Assembly (NCBI GenBank): GCA_030770425.1
Contig: JASJFT010000021.1
Coordinates: forward strand, 186,001-250,000
Direction of reading: 5' to 3'
Length of the DNA: 64,000 nucleotides
DNA from: Darksidea phi
Lineage: Eukaryota > Ascomycota > Dothideomycetes > Pleosporales > Lentitheciaceae
Notes under the pieces: generated by a model
The model's database searches: none
What the model was told of the DNA's origin: nothing
The model's input: only the letters and a program-made list of their open reading frames with translations
Translations under genes and position numbers: made by a program
In this document: positions 12,701 through 26,000 of the stretch, one piece after another
How positions within the stretch are numbered: the first letter of the stretch is position 1
How the letters are laid out: each line of letters opens with the position of its first letter

Positions 12701-15700
12701 TCAGAAGCTGACCTACTTCGATCGCGACAGTTTGTACAAGCCCTGCTGAGTAGTCATTTTAGCATATCCCGAGCAGATTGCCTCCATCTACTCGAGCGCC
12801 TTAGTGAAGCCCTCATCGACCCCCGCGCTCGAGAGTACAATACTTCAGAAGTGGCAAATGGCATGGTGGTGGAAGTTCTCATTGGGACTACACAAGTGTG
12901 GACTTTGGATACGATGGACCGCGAAGCACAAGACCTTTACGAAAACGTCGAAGCCTTGTACGCTTATTATGCAAAAGGATTGGAGAAGAATGGCGTAAGG
13001 AGATCACCAGGTCTCCAGACGCGTGTTGCAGCATTTTTCCATGGTCTCTTGCGACACCATCCAGAGTTCGGACAGAATCGAAAGGTGCCATCAGTACGCA
13101 CTAGCCTGTTTGAGCTTCTATCGCAGGGTGAAATGACAGTCAAATACCACATCGCTGAACGTTTACCCGGTATATTTGAAGACTTCATTCTCTCAGAGCA
13201 CGATAAAATACTGCAAGATGTTGACAGTAGTCTTCCCAGCGATGATGAATGGCTCGAAGGCATTGCAATTCGGTTGTTAGTTTTGTCTAATCTCGCATCG
13301 CGCTGGCATACACTCCTACGTCAATGTGTATATCGTCTCTTCGCGACGGCGGGCTCAATCATGGGCGTAGCGCAGCATGCGAGGCGGTGCATCTCCCAAG
13401 TCGCAAAATCCAGGAGCATGACTGATTCTCAAAGTTTATTCCGACTGTTTGCACCTCAGATTGTCTATACATGGCTGGATCGAGGTCGAAAATTCGCCGA
13501 CATGCCATACTCGACTTTTGGGTACGAGGCGTTGGTGGACCTTCTACGTGACATAGAGTCCGAAGCAGTTGGGCAGGCGATCATGCGGGGGCTTCAAGAC
13601 GAGATCGACTACCTGGCCGAGCAATTCGGTGTAAAGGTATCCGAGGCGTTGATAAGGAATATGAGTAAAGCTGCGGCATATACCACCTCGTGGGATACTT
13701 GTAAAGGATTCGCGCGTAACAAGTCGATGCCCAGCAACTCAAACCTTTTGCGCGATCTTGTCGGAAAGGATCAGTACATCCCTTTAATCCAAAAACAGTT
13801 CTCGCATATCCTCGGTCATATTCTTCAAACGATTGATCAGGAAGAGCGTGTCCACAAACAGCTCGGTAAGCGACCGGCTTTCGAAGCCACCGCCAAAGCA
13901 CTAGCAGAGATGGACAATATCAGTCACTCTACGTTGGACCTGAAAATTGGAATCGAACCTTCATTCAATGCATACTACTTATTCGACCAGCTGGAACGCC
14001 TTTGTCGGCGAACGGGTGATAATCCCGTTGACTTTTGGACACCTAGCAACTACACGTTAATCATTCGAATGATTCTTGATCGCATGCATCCAGCGCTAGG
14101 TTCTCTGTACGCCCGGTCCTTGATTCGCAAGATTAGAATCGTCGTAGCCCTTGCAGGACGGGTGGCCTATGAGGGCTATCCGCTCCAAATGACCCTCCAA
14201 TCGTTACGACCATTTCTTACCGACATACAATGTGCGGAAGATACTGTGGGCATCATGCAATATTTATTTGCACACGGAACTCCGTTTTTGAGTTCCAATC
14301 TCAGTTTTGTGACCGGTATTGGACTGTCGGTCCTCATCTCCATTCGCGTCTTTCTTGGGTCATCGCAGGAGAGCACTACGCAACAGTCCCAGTACACGGC
14401 GACTATGAACACCGCTACCCGATTTCATTCATGGTTCACCGAGTATCTCAAAACGTACGCGGACGGCTTATCCGCAAACGAGAGCGGCTCGTCTAGCAAA
14501 GCCTTCAAACTCATTACAATGGCCGCCTCGCAAGTCCGCACCGAAGGAAACTCTGCTCGTGGCAGCGAGGAGAGCAAATTGCTATTGGAAATCCTGGACG
14601 ATGTTCGGTCCGGTCGCAGGCTCCTAAATAACACCTCTCGCGAAGTAGCTCTCGACTTGCTTTGCCGAAACTTTGAGCCAGCTCCAACCGCGCGAGATGA
14701 CGTGCTGGGCTCGGATGATGAAGCGACAAAATTTGCGTCTCATGTCTGGGACTCGTGTCAGAGAAATAACGTCGGAGACGGGTACTTGCTGTGGGCAGCC
14801 AGGGTGCTGGGACGAGCCTACAGCGCGCATGGGCAAGTGAAGCGCAACACAGCTCATTCTCGGCCCTGGTCGGCACAGCATGCCCTCTCTAAAGACGCTT
14901 CCGGTCGAGCATCAAGAGAAGCTATCGTGAAGGAGCTCGTAGACATTTTCTACAGCGACGATCGCGGGGAAGTCAGCCTTGCTGAGAACGCCATCCGACT
15001 TGTCATTTCCCGTCTCCCAACTGCAAGTGCTAGCTACGTAGCAGAGTTAAACGAGATCATACCCGTACCGATTGGAAAAGCACTTGGTCTCCCTATGCCT
15101 ACAGAGGATTCAAAACTACCACCAGGAACGGAATCTGTGGAACAATGTGCAGCCCCCACAGACAATAAAGCCGTGACGGGATGGATTAGAGACTTCGCAG
15201 TATCGCTATGTCGCGTGGCTGCTCAAGATCCAGTTCTTGGCGCATTGTCAACGCTCCTCGTCGGCATCAGCCATATGGCGGAAAAACTCTTCCCGTACAT
15301 CCTTCATCTCGTCCTTCTCAGGGAATTCGATGGACAACGTACTGTCCAGCAAAAAGTGTCTGCAGCTACCATGGCTTGGTTCTCGCAACCTAGCCATGCA
15401 CGCGTTCCCCATATTCGCATTCTCGTTCAAGCAATCCTATACCTACGTAGCCGGCCGATCCCCAAAGAGATCACCAGAGTTGACCGCGATCGATGGCTGG
15501 AACTGGATTATCTACAAGCATCTGAAGCGGCAACAGTATGCGGCATGTACCGTAGTGCTTTGCTGTTTGCCGAGGCGTCTTCTGGTCAACCAAAAGTAAG
15601 AACTGTTTCTCGCAGGTCTTCCGTATTGGTGGAGGCACCCAAATTGCCGGTCGACTTGCAGCTCTCTATCTACAAAAATCTAGACGAACCTGACTCATTC

Positions 15701-18700
15701 TACGGTGTCGACAGAGGGTCCAGTTTGACGTCTGTGATTGACCGTCTCGACTATGAAGGCGATGGTGGCAAGAGCTTGCTGTTTCGTGGAGCTCGTTTGG
15801 ACAGTCAATTTCGCCGGGCCAACGCTCTTGAATCATCGGACTCGCGTGGTATGGTCAAAAGTCTCATTATGCTCAACATGAACAGCGTCACGCACTCGTT
15901 ACTTTCGAATGATCAATTTCGGGAGATAGGAAACGATGTGGTGGAGAATACACTTCACACAGCACGAAAGCTGGAACAATGGGATATCAAAGCCCCCGAA
16001 ACGAATCACACCGAACCAAGCACCTTGTTTAAAGCCTTTCAAGGGTTCCATTACGCGACAAGTGTTGCTGCTGCAAAGAAGTGTTTTGACAACCAATTTC
16101 TAGCCACCATGGCCTTTCTTTCCAGCAAGAATGACTCTTCTACATCTACCAAGGCCCGTTTGCGAACGCTGGCAGCGCTGACAGAGGCGGATGAGGTGAT
16201 TAGCGCAGGCCATCCCGATCATTTGCTTGATACTTGGGATCGAATGAAAGGGCGAGAGAAATGGATGCGAGCTGGCGAGTAAGTGGCCATTCAAATGCGT
16301 CTTTGATTATACGTCAAACTAACTCTTTGCCTACAGGTTCGAAGACGTTCGCCAACTCTTATCCTGCCGTGAGACTTTGTTCAGTGTCTTGAGTACGAAT
16401 GCGCCATTATTAGAAGAACTACATGTCAGCACTGGCAGCATTCGCAGCATGGAGACAGAAGCTCTGATAGCTTCGTCAGCCATTTGTAGGAAACACGGTG
16501 CGCTTCAAGAATCACTTGCGAGCGTGACCTACCTCTCCGATCTCGTGCCCGAATGTAGAGCTATCGGGCTAGATATCGAAGCCGCTGCGCAACACGAAGT
16601 GGCTAGTGTGTTGTGGGAACAAGGTGAAGCCGAGACGTCCATCCGAATGCGCCAGTACCTCATCGATCATGCCAATCTCGATTCACAGGATACTAGCATT
16701 AGCCTCCCTGTCTTGTTGGCGAAGCTGGTGAGCTGTTCCACACAACTATTGCTATAAAATACTAACCATGACAGGGCCACCACCTTGCTGAAGCACGGCT
16801 AGCAAAGCCGGATAACATCATACATGAGTACCTTGAGCCTGCCATCCGAGAGCTCAAAGGACAAGTGCAAGGCCCTGGGCCTGGCCAGGTCTTTCACGAG
16901 TTTGCTCTTTTCTGCGACAAGCAACTACAGAATCCGGAAGCCGCCGAAGACATGGAACGCATCAAGACTGTCATGGATCGAAAGTACCAAGAGTACCAGG
17001 AGTTTGCGAAGCTGGCTAGTACAGACAAGAGCAAGGGCATGCGAGAGACGTACAGGCGGAATGCGCATCGTGCCAAAACTTGGTATACCCTCGACCATAC
17101 CGAGTACGAGAGATTACGGAAGGGTCGTGAACAGTTCTTACGGCAATGTCTAGAGAACTATCTACTATCATTGCAGGCGAGCGACGAGTATAACAATGAT
17201 GCTCTCCGGGTGTTCTCCCTATGGCTTGAAAATTCCGACATGCCCTTAGCTAACGCGGCCGTCAAGCTGTACCTTCACCGCGTTCCCAGCGGCAAATTTG
17301 CTCTCTTGATGAATCAGCTGTCGTCTCGCTTGCAAGCCGAAGATAGCGAATTCCAGCTTCTGCTTCGCAAGTTGGTGTTTCGCATCTGCTTGGAGCATCC
17401 ATATCATGGCATGCATCAGATATTTGCCATCCAAACAAAGGTGGGCAATTTCACTAGGGAAGACATCGTGAGGTCCAAAGACGAGGCTGCAAAGTCTCGA
17501 CAAAGAGCGGCGGGTGGGATCGCCGATGCTCTAAGCAAGGATAATAGGTCACGTCCTATCTGGAACATTATATATCGATCCAACCAAATCTACCACGCCC
17601 TCGCTATGTTCAAGGACGAGAAGGATAACCGACAAGGCAAAGAGATTCGACTTGACAAGTACCCCGAGTCACGAGAGCTGCTCCAGAAAATTCCGGCGTT
17701 GAACGTCCCCCCTGCTACCCTGCAAATAGAGGTTAGGCCAGATAAGCAGTATGGCGACCTCCCTACGATTAGGGGGTGGAAGCCGACAATGAGCATTGCA
17801 AACGGGCTTAGCGCCCCAAAAGTCATCACAGCTCTAGGCTCTGATGGCAAGCAATACAAGCAACTTGTAAGTTCTTGATGAGATCAAGATGGACCTCTAC
17901 TAAACTCATCGACAGTTCAAATCTGGCAATGATGATCTCCGCCAGGATGCTATCATGGAGCAGGTTTTCGATCAAGTCTCACGCCTGTTGAAGAACCATA
18001 CCGCAACACGCCTTCGCAATCTTGGGATCCGCACGTACAAAGTGCTACCCCTATCAACTAGATCTGGTCTCATGGAATTCGTTCAGGACACCGTTCCTCT
18101 TCATGCATGGGTCATGCCCGCTCATGAGAAATACTATCCTCATGACTATAAGCCGGAAAAGTGCCGGAAGGAAATTGCGGCATGCCAGCAAGAGTCGCTC
18201 GAGACACGTGTGAAAGTATGGCAGAAGTGTGCCGAGAATTTTCACCCTGTACTACGCTACTTCCTGCTCGAGCATTTTGAGGATCCAGATGAATGGTTTG
18301 AGCGACGCCTAGCATACACACGCTCTACCGCCGCCATCTCCATCCTTGGACACGTGCTAGGTCTCGGTGATCGACATTGCCACAACATCCTTCTAGACAA
18401 GAAGAGCGGAGAGGTCATCCATATTGATTTAGGAGTTAGCTTCGAAGCAGGTCGTGTTTTACCTGTCCCCGAAGTGGTCCCTTTCCGCTTAACCCGCGAT
18501 CTTGTGGATGCAATGGGCTACACCAAGACTGAAGGCGTGTTCCGCCGCTGTTGCGAATTCACAATGGACACCCTCCGCGAGGAACGCGAATCTATCATGA
18601 CGCTTCTCAATGTTCTGCGTTACGACCCGCTCGTCAACTGGAGCGTGACGCCCACAAAAGCGAAACGCATGCAAGAAGGGCAAGATACAAATGTACAGAA

Positions 18701-18956
18701 TGGTACCAGGGCAGGCACAGTTGGACCCTCGGGAACGCCGGCACCGTCAGGCGTTGCGGCTGTTGATGCAGAGGTGCAGGAGAGTAATAAGAAGAGGGAA
18801 GAGCAGGCGGGCGAAGCAGGCAGGGCTTTGTCCGTTGTGGAGAAGAAGCTGAGTAAGACGTTGAGTACGAAGGCCACGGTTAACGAGCTCATCCAGGCGG
18901 CGACCGATGAGCGGAATCTGGCGGTACTGTATATGGGGTGGGCTAGTTATGCGTAG
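9785..18956 (+). CDS. TEL1: TEL1/ATM-type PI3K-like protein kinase (DNA-damage checkpoint, telomere maintenance)
   Basis: Serine/threonine kinase of the PIKK family, acting in the nucleus at double-strand breaks and telomeres. Exons: 9785-9815, 9864-11328, 11380-11720, 11766-16278, 16337-16727, 16775-17866, 17916-18956. Phases agree throughout, giving 8874 nt and 2957 aa, the normal TEL1 size. The tiny first exon encodes [10 protein letters not shown]; exon 2 follows with the conserved N-terminal helical region ([16 protein letters not shown]). The middle is HEAT-like helices, then a FAT region (around exons 5-6). The kinase domain is in exons 6-7, with the catalytic loop GLGDRHCHN near residue 2760 and the metal-binding motif as HIDLG. 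The C-terminal FATC tail ends [14 protein letters not shown] low-complexity insert lies between kinase core and FATC (around 18,660-18,830). No damage is seen. Confidence 0.95.
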
Positions 18957-19465
18957 ATGGTAATAGCGGTGAGCGAAGAAAGCAGAGCAGCGTTCCGTAC
19001 GGTCTGTGGGTTTTGAAGATGGAATGGCGTGCAAAGGATGGGTAGGGGATGCATGTATTTTAAGAGGACTTTAATCGAGGTGTGAATGTGCATATTTGGC
19101 AAAGCTATTTCGCCATTACAGACTGAACCTGAGCATGCCATGATTTTGACGCGTCGGCGTTCTATCAAGGTGTCAACGATAGATGGCACACAGCCGAAAT
19201 CCAGTCAAAGAGAGATGCGTGGTCTGCGGGCCGCAGAAGAATTCACAGGAGTTTGATAACCGGACAAAGGATTCGTAAGCGTTTTCCATGCTACGTGCAC
19301 TTGCGAAAATGCCCCGTCTGTTGTACGCTTGACGTGCAACTTGCGCTATCCTGGTAAATAATGCCATTAAAATTATATGCTATAGACTCCTCCGATCGAT
19401 ACCCGGTTGCGGGTTCTGGGTATCTTATGCACAATCTCAACAATCTACTTCTTCCCCATTATCCG
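18957..19465. other. Intergenic between convergent genes
   Basis: About 510 bp between the 3' ends of TEL1 and the GPI-protein gene, presumably both 3' UTRs. No gene or repeat is seen. Confidence 0.5.
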
Positions 19466-20044
19466 TTATACAAGCGCCCACCCGGCAGCTACTCCTCCTA
19501 CAACCGCGCCGACGACCTCTGGATACACAGCATATGCAGCGCCGGTACTCTGTTGGGCTGGAGCCGCCGAAGTTGATGAGGAGGAGCTCGGAGGAGGGGT
19601 TGTAGACGCAGCGGGCGACTTGCTAGACGGCTCGGAGGCGGGCGCAGACACCGAGGGAGACGATGAGGAGGAGGGGGAGGAGGAGGAGGGTGATTTCGAG
19701 TGCGATTTTGTGCAGGAGGTTGAAGGCGAGGGTTGGTTTGGGCCGTCGGTGGGAAGAGTGGTTCCGGGATCGCCGTAGGTGAGTGCGGTGGTGGGGTTCC
19801 AGACTGGGATCGTGTAGGTAGCTAAACGAGCATGTTAGTACTCGCATATGGGGGTAGCTGGCGTGGTTTGCGGTATGCGAGCCGGCGACTTACATGATTC
19901 AAATGTAACTGTGATCACTGTGTCTGTTGGTCCTTCGGTAGGATAGATGGCAGGAAGCGACGTCGTGTCGGTATATGTAGTATCGCTAGCCTGCGCCGAT
20001 ACGACGGCAGCCAGGCCGAGGGCAAAAAGTGCAGTGTTCTTCAT
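19466..20044 (-). CDS. Small secreted Ser/Thr/Pro-rich protein, probably GPI-anchored
   Basis: Two exons, 20044-19894 and 19821-19466, with a 72-nt intron (GTAAGT; TACTAAC branch; TTTAG). The product is 168 aa. The N-terminus MKNTALFALGLAAVVSAQ is a clear signal peptide. The middle is rich in Ser, Thr and Pro and likely O-glycosylated. The C-terminus is a hydrophobic tail (VVGAVVGGVAAGWALV) after small residues, the layout of a GPI-attachment signal. Such proteins usually end in the plasma membrane or cell wall. There is no catalytic domain. The neighbours give no functional hint, although the GPI-synthesis gene GPI12 is elsewhere in this window. Confidence 0.82.
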
Positions 20045-20737
20045 CACGAGTATGGTGCTATAGGTAATTTGTCGGAAGCTAAAACGATGGTAGCGGCGGG
20101 TATGAAGCAAGCAAGCAAGCGGGTTAAGTAGAAGATCAACGGGGCCTTTTGTTACCAGAACAAAGAAAGAATGATGCACCGGCGGGGGCGCGTGTAGCCA
20201 GGAATAAAGAGCCATGATCAACGGCTACCCCGGCTTTATATCGAAAATGACCCCTTCGGATCAGGCGTCGTCGTGGCGGCCAGTGGCAGCTGCCTGCTGG
20301 GAAGGGTCCGCTGATGTCCCATCACGAGTTCAGCCCCCTTACCCTGTTGGTGTCTTGCCCGAGTGCGGCGTCGTAAAAGGGGCGGTTACCGATGTACCGA
20401 GACCGACGGCGGGCGTGGTTATTGGATGTGTGTAGCGCTGCGGAGACGATCTTATGCGGCGCGCTTGCTTTCGTATGATGGGGGCAACTGAGCCTCTCTA
20501 ATGTCGTTTGGGGGGAGTGCAGAGGTGGTAATTACTGGGGTTTCAGGTTGGGAGATGGCGAGTGATTGGTTGCGGATCCCTGACTTGGTGAGTGTGCAAG
20601 CGACGACGTGCATTGACAGCGCGAGGGTCCGTGCGGACACGAGTCCAAACGAAACGAAACATCAGTCAGCATCAAGGATCACATCGTGGCTCCGCTCATC
20701 ACATTTCCTTGGAAAAAGTAACATTTGCACTACCTAG
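20045..20737. promoter_or_regulatory. Divergent intergenic region
   Basis: About 690 bp separate the GPI-protein gene (minus) from the hydrolase gene (plus), so both promoters lie here. No confident motif or gene is seen. Confidence 0.4.
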
Positions 20738-21622
20738 ATGAAACACACTCAAGGAGCATTCTGGACTCAGCCATTCATCGTCCCACCTCAAGCACAACAA
20801 CACACTCACACTTTCATCCTCCTCCACGGCCTGGGCAGCAACGGCGAGAAGTTTGGAAGCGAGCTTTTGAGGACTGGTGTTTCGTCCGAGGGTAGGACGC
20901 TTCGGGACGTCTTCCCGGGCGCAAAGTTCATCTTTCCGACTGCAAAATGGCGGCGGTCGTCTGCTTTCAACCGAGCTCTGTTGACGCAGTGGTTCGATGT
21001 GTATAGCATGGATAACCGGTCGCTGCGGCAGGATGTGCAGATAGAAGGGCTCGTTGACTCTGCAGCTTTTCTCCGGCCTATTATTTCTGAAGAGATGGAA
21101 ACAGTGTCTGCAAGCAACATTGTACTAGGGGGGTTGAGTCGAGGCTGCGCTATGAGCCTTATGGTGCTACTGAGCCTAGAGTTTCCAATAGGCGCTTATG
21201 TGGGTATGAGTGGTTGGTTACCATTCCGCAACGACATTCACGACATCCTCGGTAGCGCAGGTGCACCGAGCGATGACATCACGTTCGGGGATGAGGAGTC
21301 AACTGAACAGCCAAATAGCTCCACCCAGGCGCTCACTTTTGTTCGAGATCTTCTCGAACTAGGCAATTTAAACGCAAAGCCAGCGGAAAGGGGAGACTCC
21401 CTGGCCACTCCAGTATTCCTTGGACATGGGGCCAAGGATGAGAAGGTACCGTGTGGGCTCGGTGAAGAGGCTGCCAGTGTCCTCTCGCTGCTTGGAGTCG
21501 ACGTTACATGGAAGAGATATCCGGAGCTAGGGCACTGGTATCAGATTCCGGAGGAGCTTGACGATATTATGCAGTTCCTTTGTGCGAAGCTGAAGAATAC
21601 GACAGCGATCTACTTGGACTGA
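20738..21622 (+). CDS. Alpha/beta hydrolase, acyl-protein thioesterase / phospholipase-carboxylesterase family
   Basis: A single-exon protein of 294 aa. It shows the family order: HGLGSNGEKF (oxyanion-loop region, residues 30-39), nucleophile elbow GLSRG with Ser134, then Asp234 in HGAKDEKV and His266 in GHWY. Together these make a Ser-Asp-His triad. Relatives remove palmitoyl groups from proteins or hydrolyse lysophospholipids and short esters. This branch differs from classical APT1 by GLSRG in place of GFSQG and by a longer insert before the Asp, so the substrate is not predictable. There is no signal peptide, so it is likely cytosolic. It converges on ureD with only 48 bp between stop codons, so the 3' UTRs probably overlap. 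Confidence 0.87.
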   Translation: MKHTQGAFWTQPFIVPPQAQQHTHTFILLHGLGSNGEKFGSELLRTGVSSEGRTLRDVFPGAKFIFPTAKWRRSSAFNRALLTQWFDVYSMDNRSLRQDVQIEGLVDSAAFLRPIISEEMETVSASNIVLGGLSRGCAMSLMVLLSLEFPIGAYVGMSGWLPFRNDIHDILGSAGAPSDDITFGDEESTEQPNSSTQALTFVRDLLELGNLNAKPAERGDSLATPVFLGHGAKDEKVPCGLGEEAASVLSLLGVDVTWKRYPELGHWYQIPEELDDIMQFLCAKLKNTTAIYLD

Positions 21623-21670
21623 ACCTCGCATCGTCAACCATCTCGCCGGATCGTCCTAGATAAAGCTTGC

Positions 21671-22672
21671 CTATTTCAAGCAAAGCATCGCTCTTTCCCC
21701 CACCGACCTCAATATCGAACCCTCTTCTCTGATCATGTCTCGGAGCCAATTGCGCGATCCCTCAACATCCCTGCTCGCAAACTTGATCAAAACGAAACCA
21801 CGTACATTGGCCGCGCTCCAGATCAAGCCCTCTGCTTCCTCTCGCTGTTGCCTCTGAACGCGCCTCTGCTCCACTGGCGTAAGCTCGGGTTCCGCAACAT
21901 CTCCCCACTTCCTCCCGCCGATTCGGGGTAGAGCTTCAAATTCATCGAGAAAGTACTGCGACAGGGTTGAGAAGACGGGTCCGCGGATGATGAGGGTACC
22001 AAAGACAGAGTAGCTATCCATGCGTTCTGATAGCTGCATGCCTGTGCGACCGTGCTTGTCCAATATCAAGTTATCCCTGAGTAGCAGCCTCTTCTTTCCT
22101 GTTCCATCTGTGGTCCACACTTCGTTCCTGCTCTTGTACTCGTGTATGTCCCAATTCTCCCCGCGGGCTGACCGGCCGCTTGTCACCCAATCACATGCGC
22201 AGAGACTCCCGCCTCCATTCTCCAGGTGGTAGATCTGGGACTGCGCAAACGCAGTCTGTGCGAAGGGCTGCACAGGGTCGGGCAGGTAGACCAAAGCCGA
22301 CTCCGCCGCTAGATGCACGTTCATGAACTGCCTCGACACAAGCTCGGGATCGGGCGTCTTGAAGATCTTTGTAGAACCCTGCGTAAGCAACACGAGCCTT
22401 GTCCGGCCTTCCAAGTTCACGGTCAGATCTATGCTGTCGCCCGCAACGATGCCGCCGCCATAGGTCAGGAGGAAGACGGTGTGTACAAGTCTGGGCGCAT
22501 CCGAGCCGGCATGCTGCTCGGGTGGGGGGAGAGGATCGGGCGCGACGAGCTTGAGGGGGTACTGATAGGCGACGTTGCGGAGGACTGGTGTATCAGGTGG
22601 TAGAATGGCGAGCTCAATCGAGCCATGGCCGGCTTTCGCGGTCGACGGCGCGAAGGGAGAGGTGAAGGGCAT
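21671..22672 (-). CDS. ureD: Urease accessory protein UreD
   Basis: A single exon, 333 aa. UreD/UreH proteins join UreF and UreG in delivering nickel to the urease active site; without it urease stays inactive. Family features visible: an early GHGSIEL, then LLTYGGGIVAGD, LLTQGSTKIFKT, YLPDPVQPFAQT, and a late SVFGTLIIRGP. These recur in that order in UreD proteins, and the length fits. No other urease gene lies in the window, which is normal in fungi where these genes are scattered. It diverges from the TFIIIC gene with a 374-bp gap. Confidence 0.93.
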   Translation of the reverse strand: MPFTSPFAPSTAKAGHGSIELAILPPDTPVLRNVAYQYPLKLVAPDPLPPPEQHAGSDAPRLVHTVFLLTYGGGIVAGDSIDLTVNLEGRTRLVLLTQGSTKIFKTPDPELVSRQFMNVHLAAESALVYLPDPVQPFAQTAFAQSQIYHLENGGGSLCACDWVTSGRSARGENWDIHEYKSRNEVWTTDGTGKKRLLLRDNLILDKHGRTGMQLSERMDSYSVFGTLIIRGPVFSTLSQYFLDEFEALPRIGGRKWGDVAEPELTPVEQRRVQRQQREEAEGLIWSAANVRGFVLIKFASRDVEGSRNWLRDMIREEGSILRSVGERAMLCLK

Positions 22673-23046
22673 CGTTACCGTGGCCTACGATAGAGCATCT
22701 TGCGAGGGCTTGAGGCTAAATGCATGAAGCCTTCACTCGTCGCTGCATGCCCCGATTGTGCTGATATTTATGGCACACCTCGAGAAGATCAAATGGGGAC
22801 ATGGAGGTGAATGGGGCGGGGCTAAGATAATCCGCCCGAGGGACGTGTGAGCTTGGGCCACCCGGAACCAATTGCCAAGAGCACCCGCTTTCGTCGCTTA
22901 ACCCCACCAACCTGCTGCTCAACTCTCACAAATCGGAAAACAGCTGCTGACTCCAGTTCCAGCAAAACCCAGCAACCGCCCACGTTCGATCCCCCCTCTC
23001 GTCACCCTCTTCTCATGAAACTTTTGCCCTCCCTTTACCGGCGGGA
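22673..23046. promoter_or_regulatory. Divergent promoter, ureD / TFIIIC subunit
   Basis: A 374-bp gap between head-to-head start codons. It must contain both promoters. No specific motif is assigned. Confidence 0.4.
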
Positions 23047-26000
23047 ATGGCGACGGGTGTCGACGACCTAGCTGATTATTTGCTTGCCGGCATCGCGCTT
23101 TTGGGAGTACAAGGTATGCATTGCCTCGCATCATAAACTGTCGCCTTTCTAAGTTTTTCCCCCCCATCGCGGGTTTTCCAGCTTACCGCTGGGAAGCTTG
23201 CCCATCCTCTGATTTTGATTTCCATGTTCGGACGCTTATCGCAGATCCAAGAACCCACTTTTCTGACTTCAAACTTCAGGTGCCGGCAGCAAAGAATTCC
23301 TTAAATTGCTTCACGACTACTACGAAGAGTCGCGGCAGGATGAGGCATCGTCTGCGAATCTGTTTGGCCCCAATCTCCCGCCCGAAGGTTTGACTCGTAG
23401 CTTCTATGAGAAAGTATGGGACTGGGTCACAGATCATCCCGACATCCGCATCTGCTACAAACAGGAAACCCCTAAGCTGTCTCTTTCCGAGTTTGAGGCT
23501 CTAGAAGCCCAAGCGGAAGATGGTAATTCAAATAGAGCTCGTACATATCAGCAATGGAAGCCTTCGATAACTCCGGCTGCCGCCGTGCAGCCGACACCTC
23601 GTCTTTCTGACACCTTGTTGTCGCTTGGTGGCTCATTGCGCCAACGACTATTGACTGACGGCTGCCAGCCGATCAAGATCCCTGCTCCACAGGCCGGTTT
23701 CGGAGTTTCCTACAACGCCTCTTCCAGCACTGCCCAACATCTGGAAGGAGGCCTCAATGATACCGAAGAAGTCGACCGTCGTGCATCGCAATTCCCGACG
23801 CCCGCTGGCTCAACGCTCCCGACATCTACACCGATACTCAACTCCCTTGACTCTGAGCCTAGGATTCATTCCAGACTACGCGGGCCTCGCAGCATACCCA
23901 AGGGGGTCATGGTTACAGAGCCAATATTCGACGAGCCACCATCATCCCTCGCTGTGCCTAGGCTTTTTGCTAGCCAGAACCGAGTTTGGCAAGCCCTCAC
24001 GGGCCATACGATGGATTTGAAGAAGGTTCCTGCCATGGAATTCGTGCTCCTTTGCATCATTGCAACCCACCGCTCAGATGGCATTACCCAGCCTGACCTG
24101 TCGAAGCTCAGTGGGCAAGACAAGAGATCGGTTCCGAAACGGACGGACGAGCTTGCTCGAAAAGGCTATATTTCCAAGAAGCCATACCAACATGGGGCGA
24201 TTCATACGAGCCTGTGCGTCCACAAGAAATATGACAAGGGAGAGGACATTCTATACAAGCCGCAAAGCATCGACGAGGTCTTTGGACCAAAGCGCTTCGT
24301 CTTGTCTGGCTTTATTTACTTTCTTCATAAACTTCTCGCAGAGGCTGGTGGTGTAATTCCAATGCGTGAATTAAGAATAAGACTGGTAATAGTTATATCC
24401 ACTTATACTTGAAGCCATACTAACGTTATAAGGGTGTGTCTGTCCGGCAATGGCATGGCAGAGCCGTTCGCGCGGCCATCACGCGTCTGTCGCAGACCGG
24501 TATGATCAAACGGGTGCAGACGCGCAGGAAAGGCAAGCCTGAGAGATACGTTATCTGCATCAAATTGCTCCGCGAGCCCATCGAGGACGACCTGAAGGGC
24601 TACAAATTCCGCCGCGGCGCACCTGAGGCCGAAGAGGCTAACGAGAATTTACTGGAGGATGATGTGGAGGGCGAGACCTTCATGCGTGATATGGAGTCTG
24701 ACCTGGCAGATGAAGTAGAGTCCAACAATGGCGATGGCAACGATGAGCTCGATCGCATTCCACCGCAATGGACGCCCGATCAGTCACTCGCCAATATGAT
24801 TGTCGATATTCTAAAGTTGTCTAGGACTGACGGAGGGGATTCTGATCTCCTGCGCGAGCGGACAATGGGCAAATTCTGGAAGCGTCCGCTCGAATCTTTC
24901 GTTTCTCGCTTGACAGACGATTGGGAACGGAGCCAGCCTTACCATCTTCATCACCTCGCTATCATTAGAGACAACGTGATCACAAAGGAGAAGAAATGCC
25001 TTCATTACGTCTATCGAACGTATGAGTACTACAAAAAAGCGGTCAAAGCAGGCGAGGTCCAAACTCCTCGAAAAAACTTAGATCCTCCGAATAATGTTTT
25101 CCTCGATGAATGGGGTTTCCTACCGCTTGCTATAGACGATTTTCATGGCCGCACGGGTTCGAGCACCTTAGTGGAGTGTCGCCCTGCTGCCACACGTGGC
25201 GGTGGATATGGCCCACAGTGGGACAAAAACATTACGACGAGGATGGGATACCAGAAACCCAAAAAGTCATGCGTCGTTGACGTTAAGACTCTGAACAGAA
25301 CCCTTCCCCCAACGCTCATCGCACAGCTGCAGCACAAAGCTGCGAAATCAAAACACGGCAAGGCTAAGATGACTACACAAGATAAAGAACCCACAAAGTC
25401 TGTCGCTAGTGACGCCAACCAATCGTCGCCGCCTTTACCCCACCACGTTGCCGATACTCGAGGGGCTTCTACGGAGACCGAAACATCTCGACCGAACATG
25501 CGCGTTAATAAAGGGAAACAGTGTGGTGGAAGCAACTCTGTACCACTACTGACAATGGATGAGAGAAGGAGTCTGGGCTTGCCACCAAGAGGACGGCTGG
25601 GTAAAGACATCGAGAACAAGATTCGACGAAGCCGTGGCGAGCCCATCAAGCCTGCACGGCCGACTAAACCACGATATCGGGGTTCGAGCGAAAAACCTCT
25701 GCTTACCATGGAGCAACGAGTAAAAATGGGTCTCCCTCGGACTGGAAGGCTTCCGGATGCCCTCGTTCAAGAACTGCGACGTAAGCGGGCCTTGGGTTTA
25801 TCACTGGATGATCCGCTGCCAGCTGGTGAGGACAGCCTAGGCCATCGGGGATTATCACTGGATGATCCGCTGCCAGCCGGTGAGGACAGCCTAGGCCATC
25901 GGGGAGAATGTGGACTAGAATTGGGCGATGACACCGATGACACTGATCACGTTGATGAGCCAGTGTTTGCGAACATGTCGTCGCTAATTCCATCCATCGA

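Noticed and set aside
25143..25709. 188-codon antisense frame within the TFIIIC gene
   Set aside because: Shadow of the sense coding frame; composition is that of reverse-translated coding DNA.
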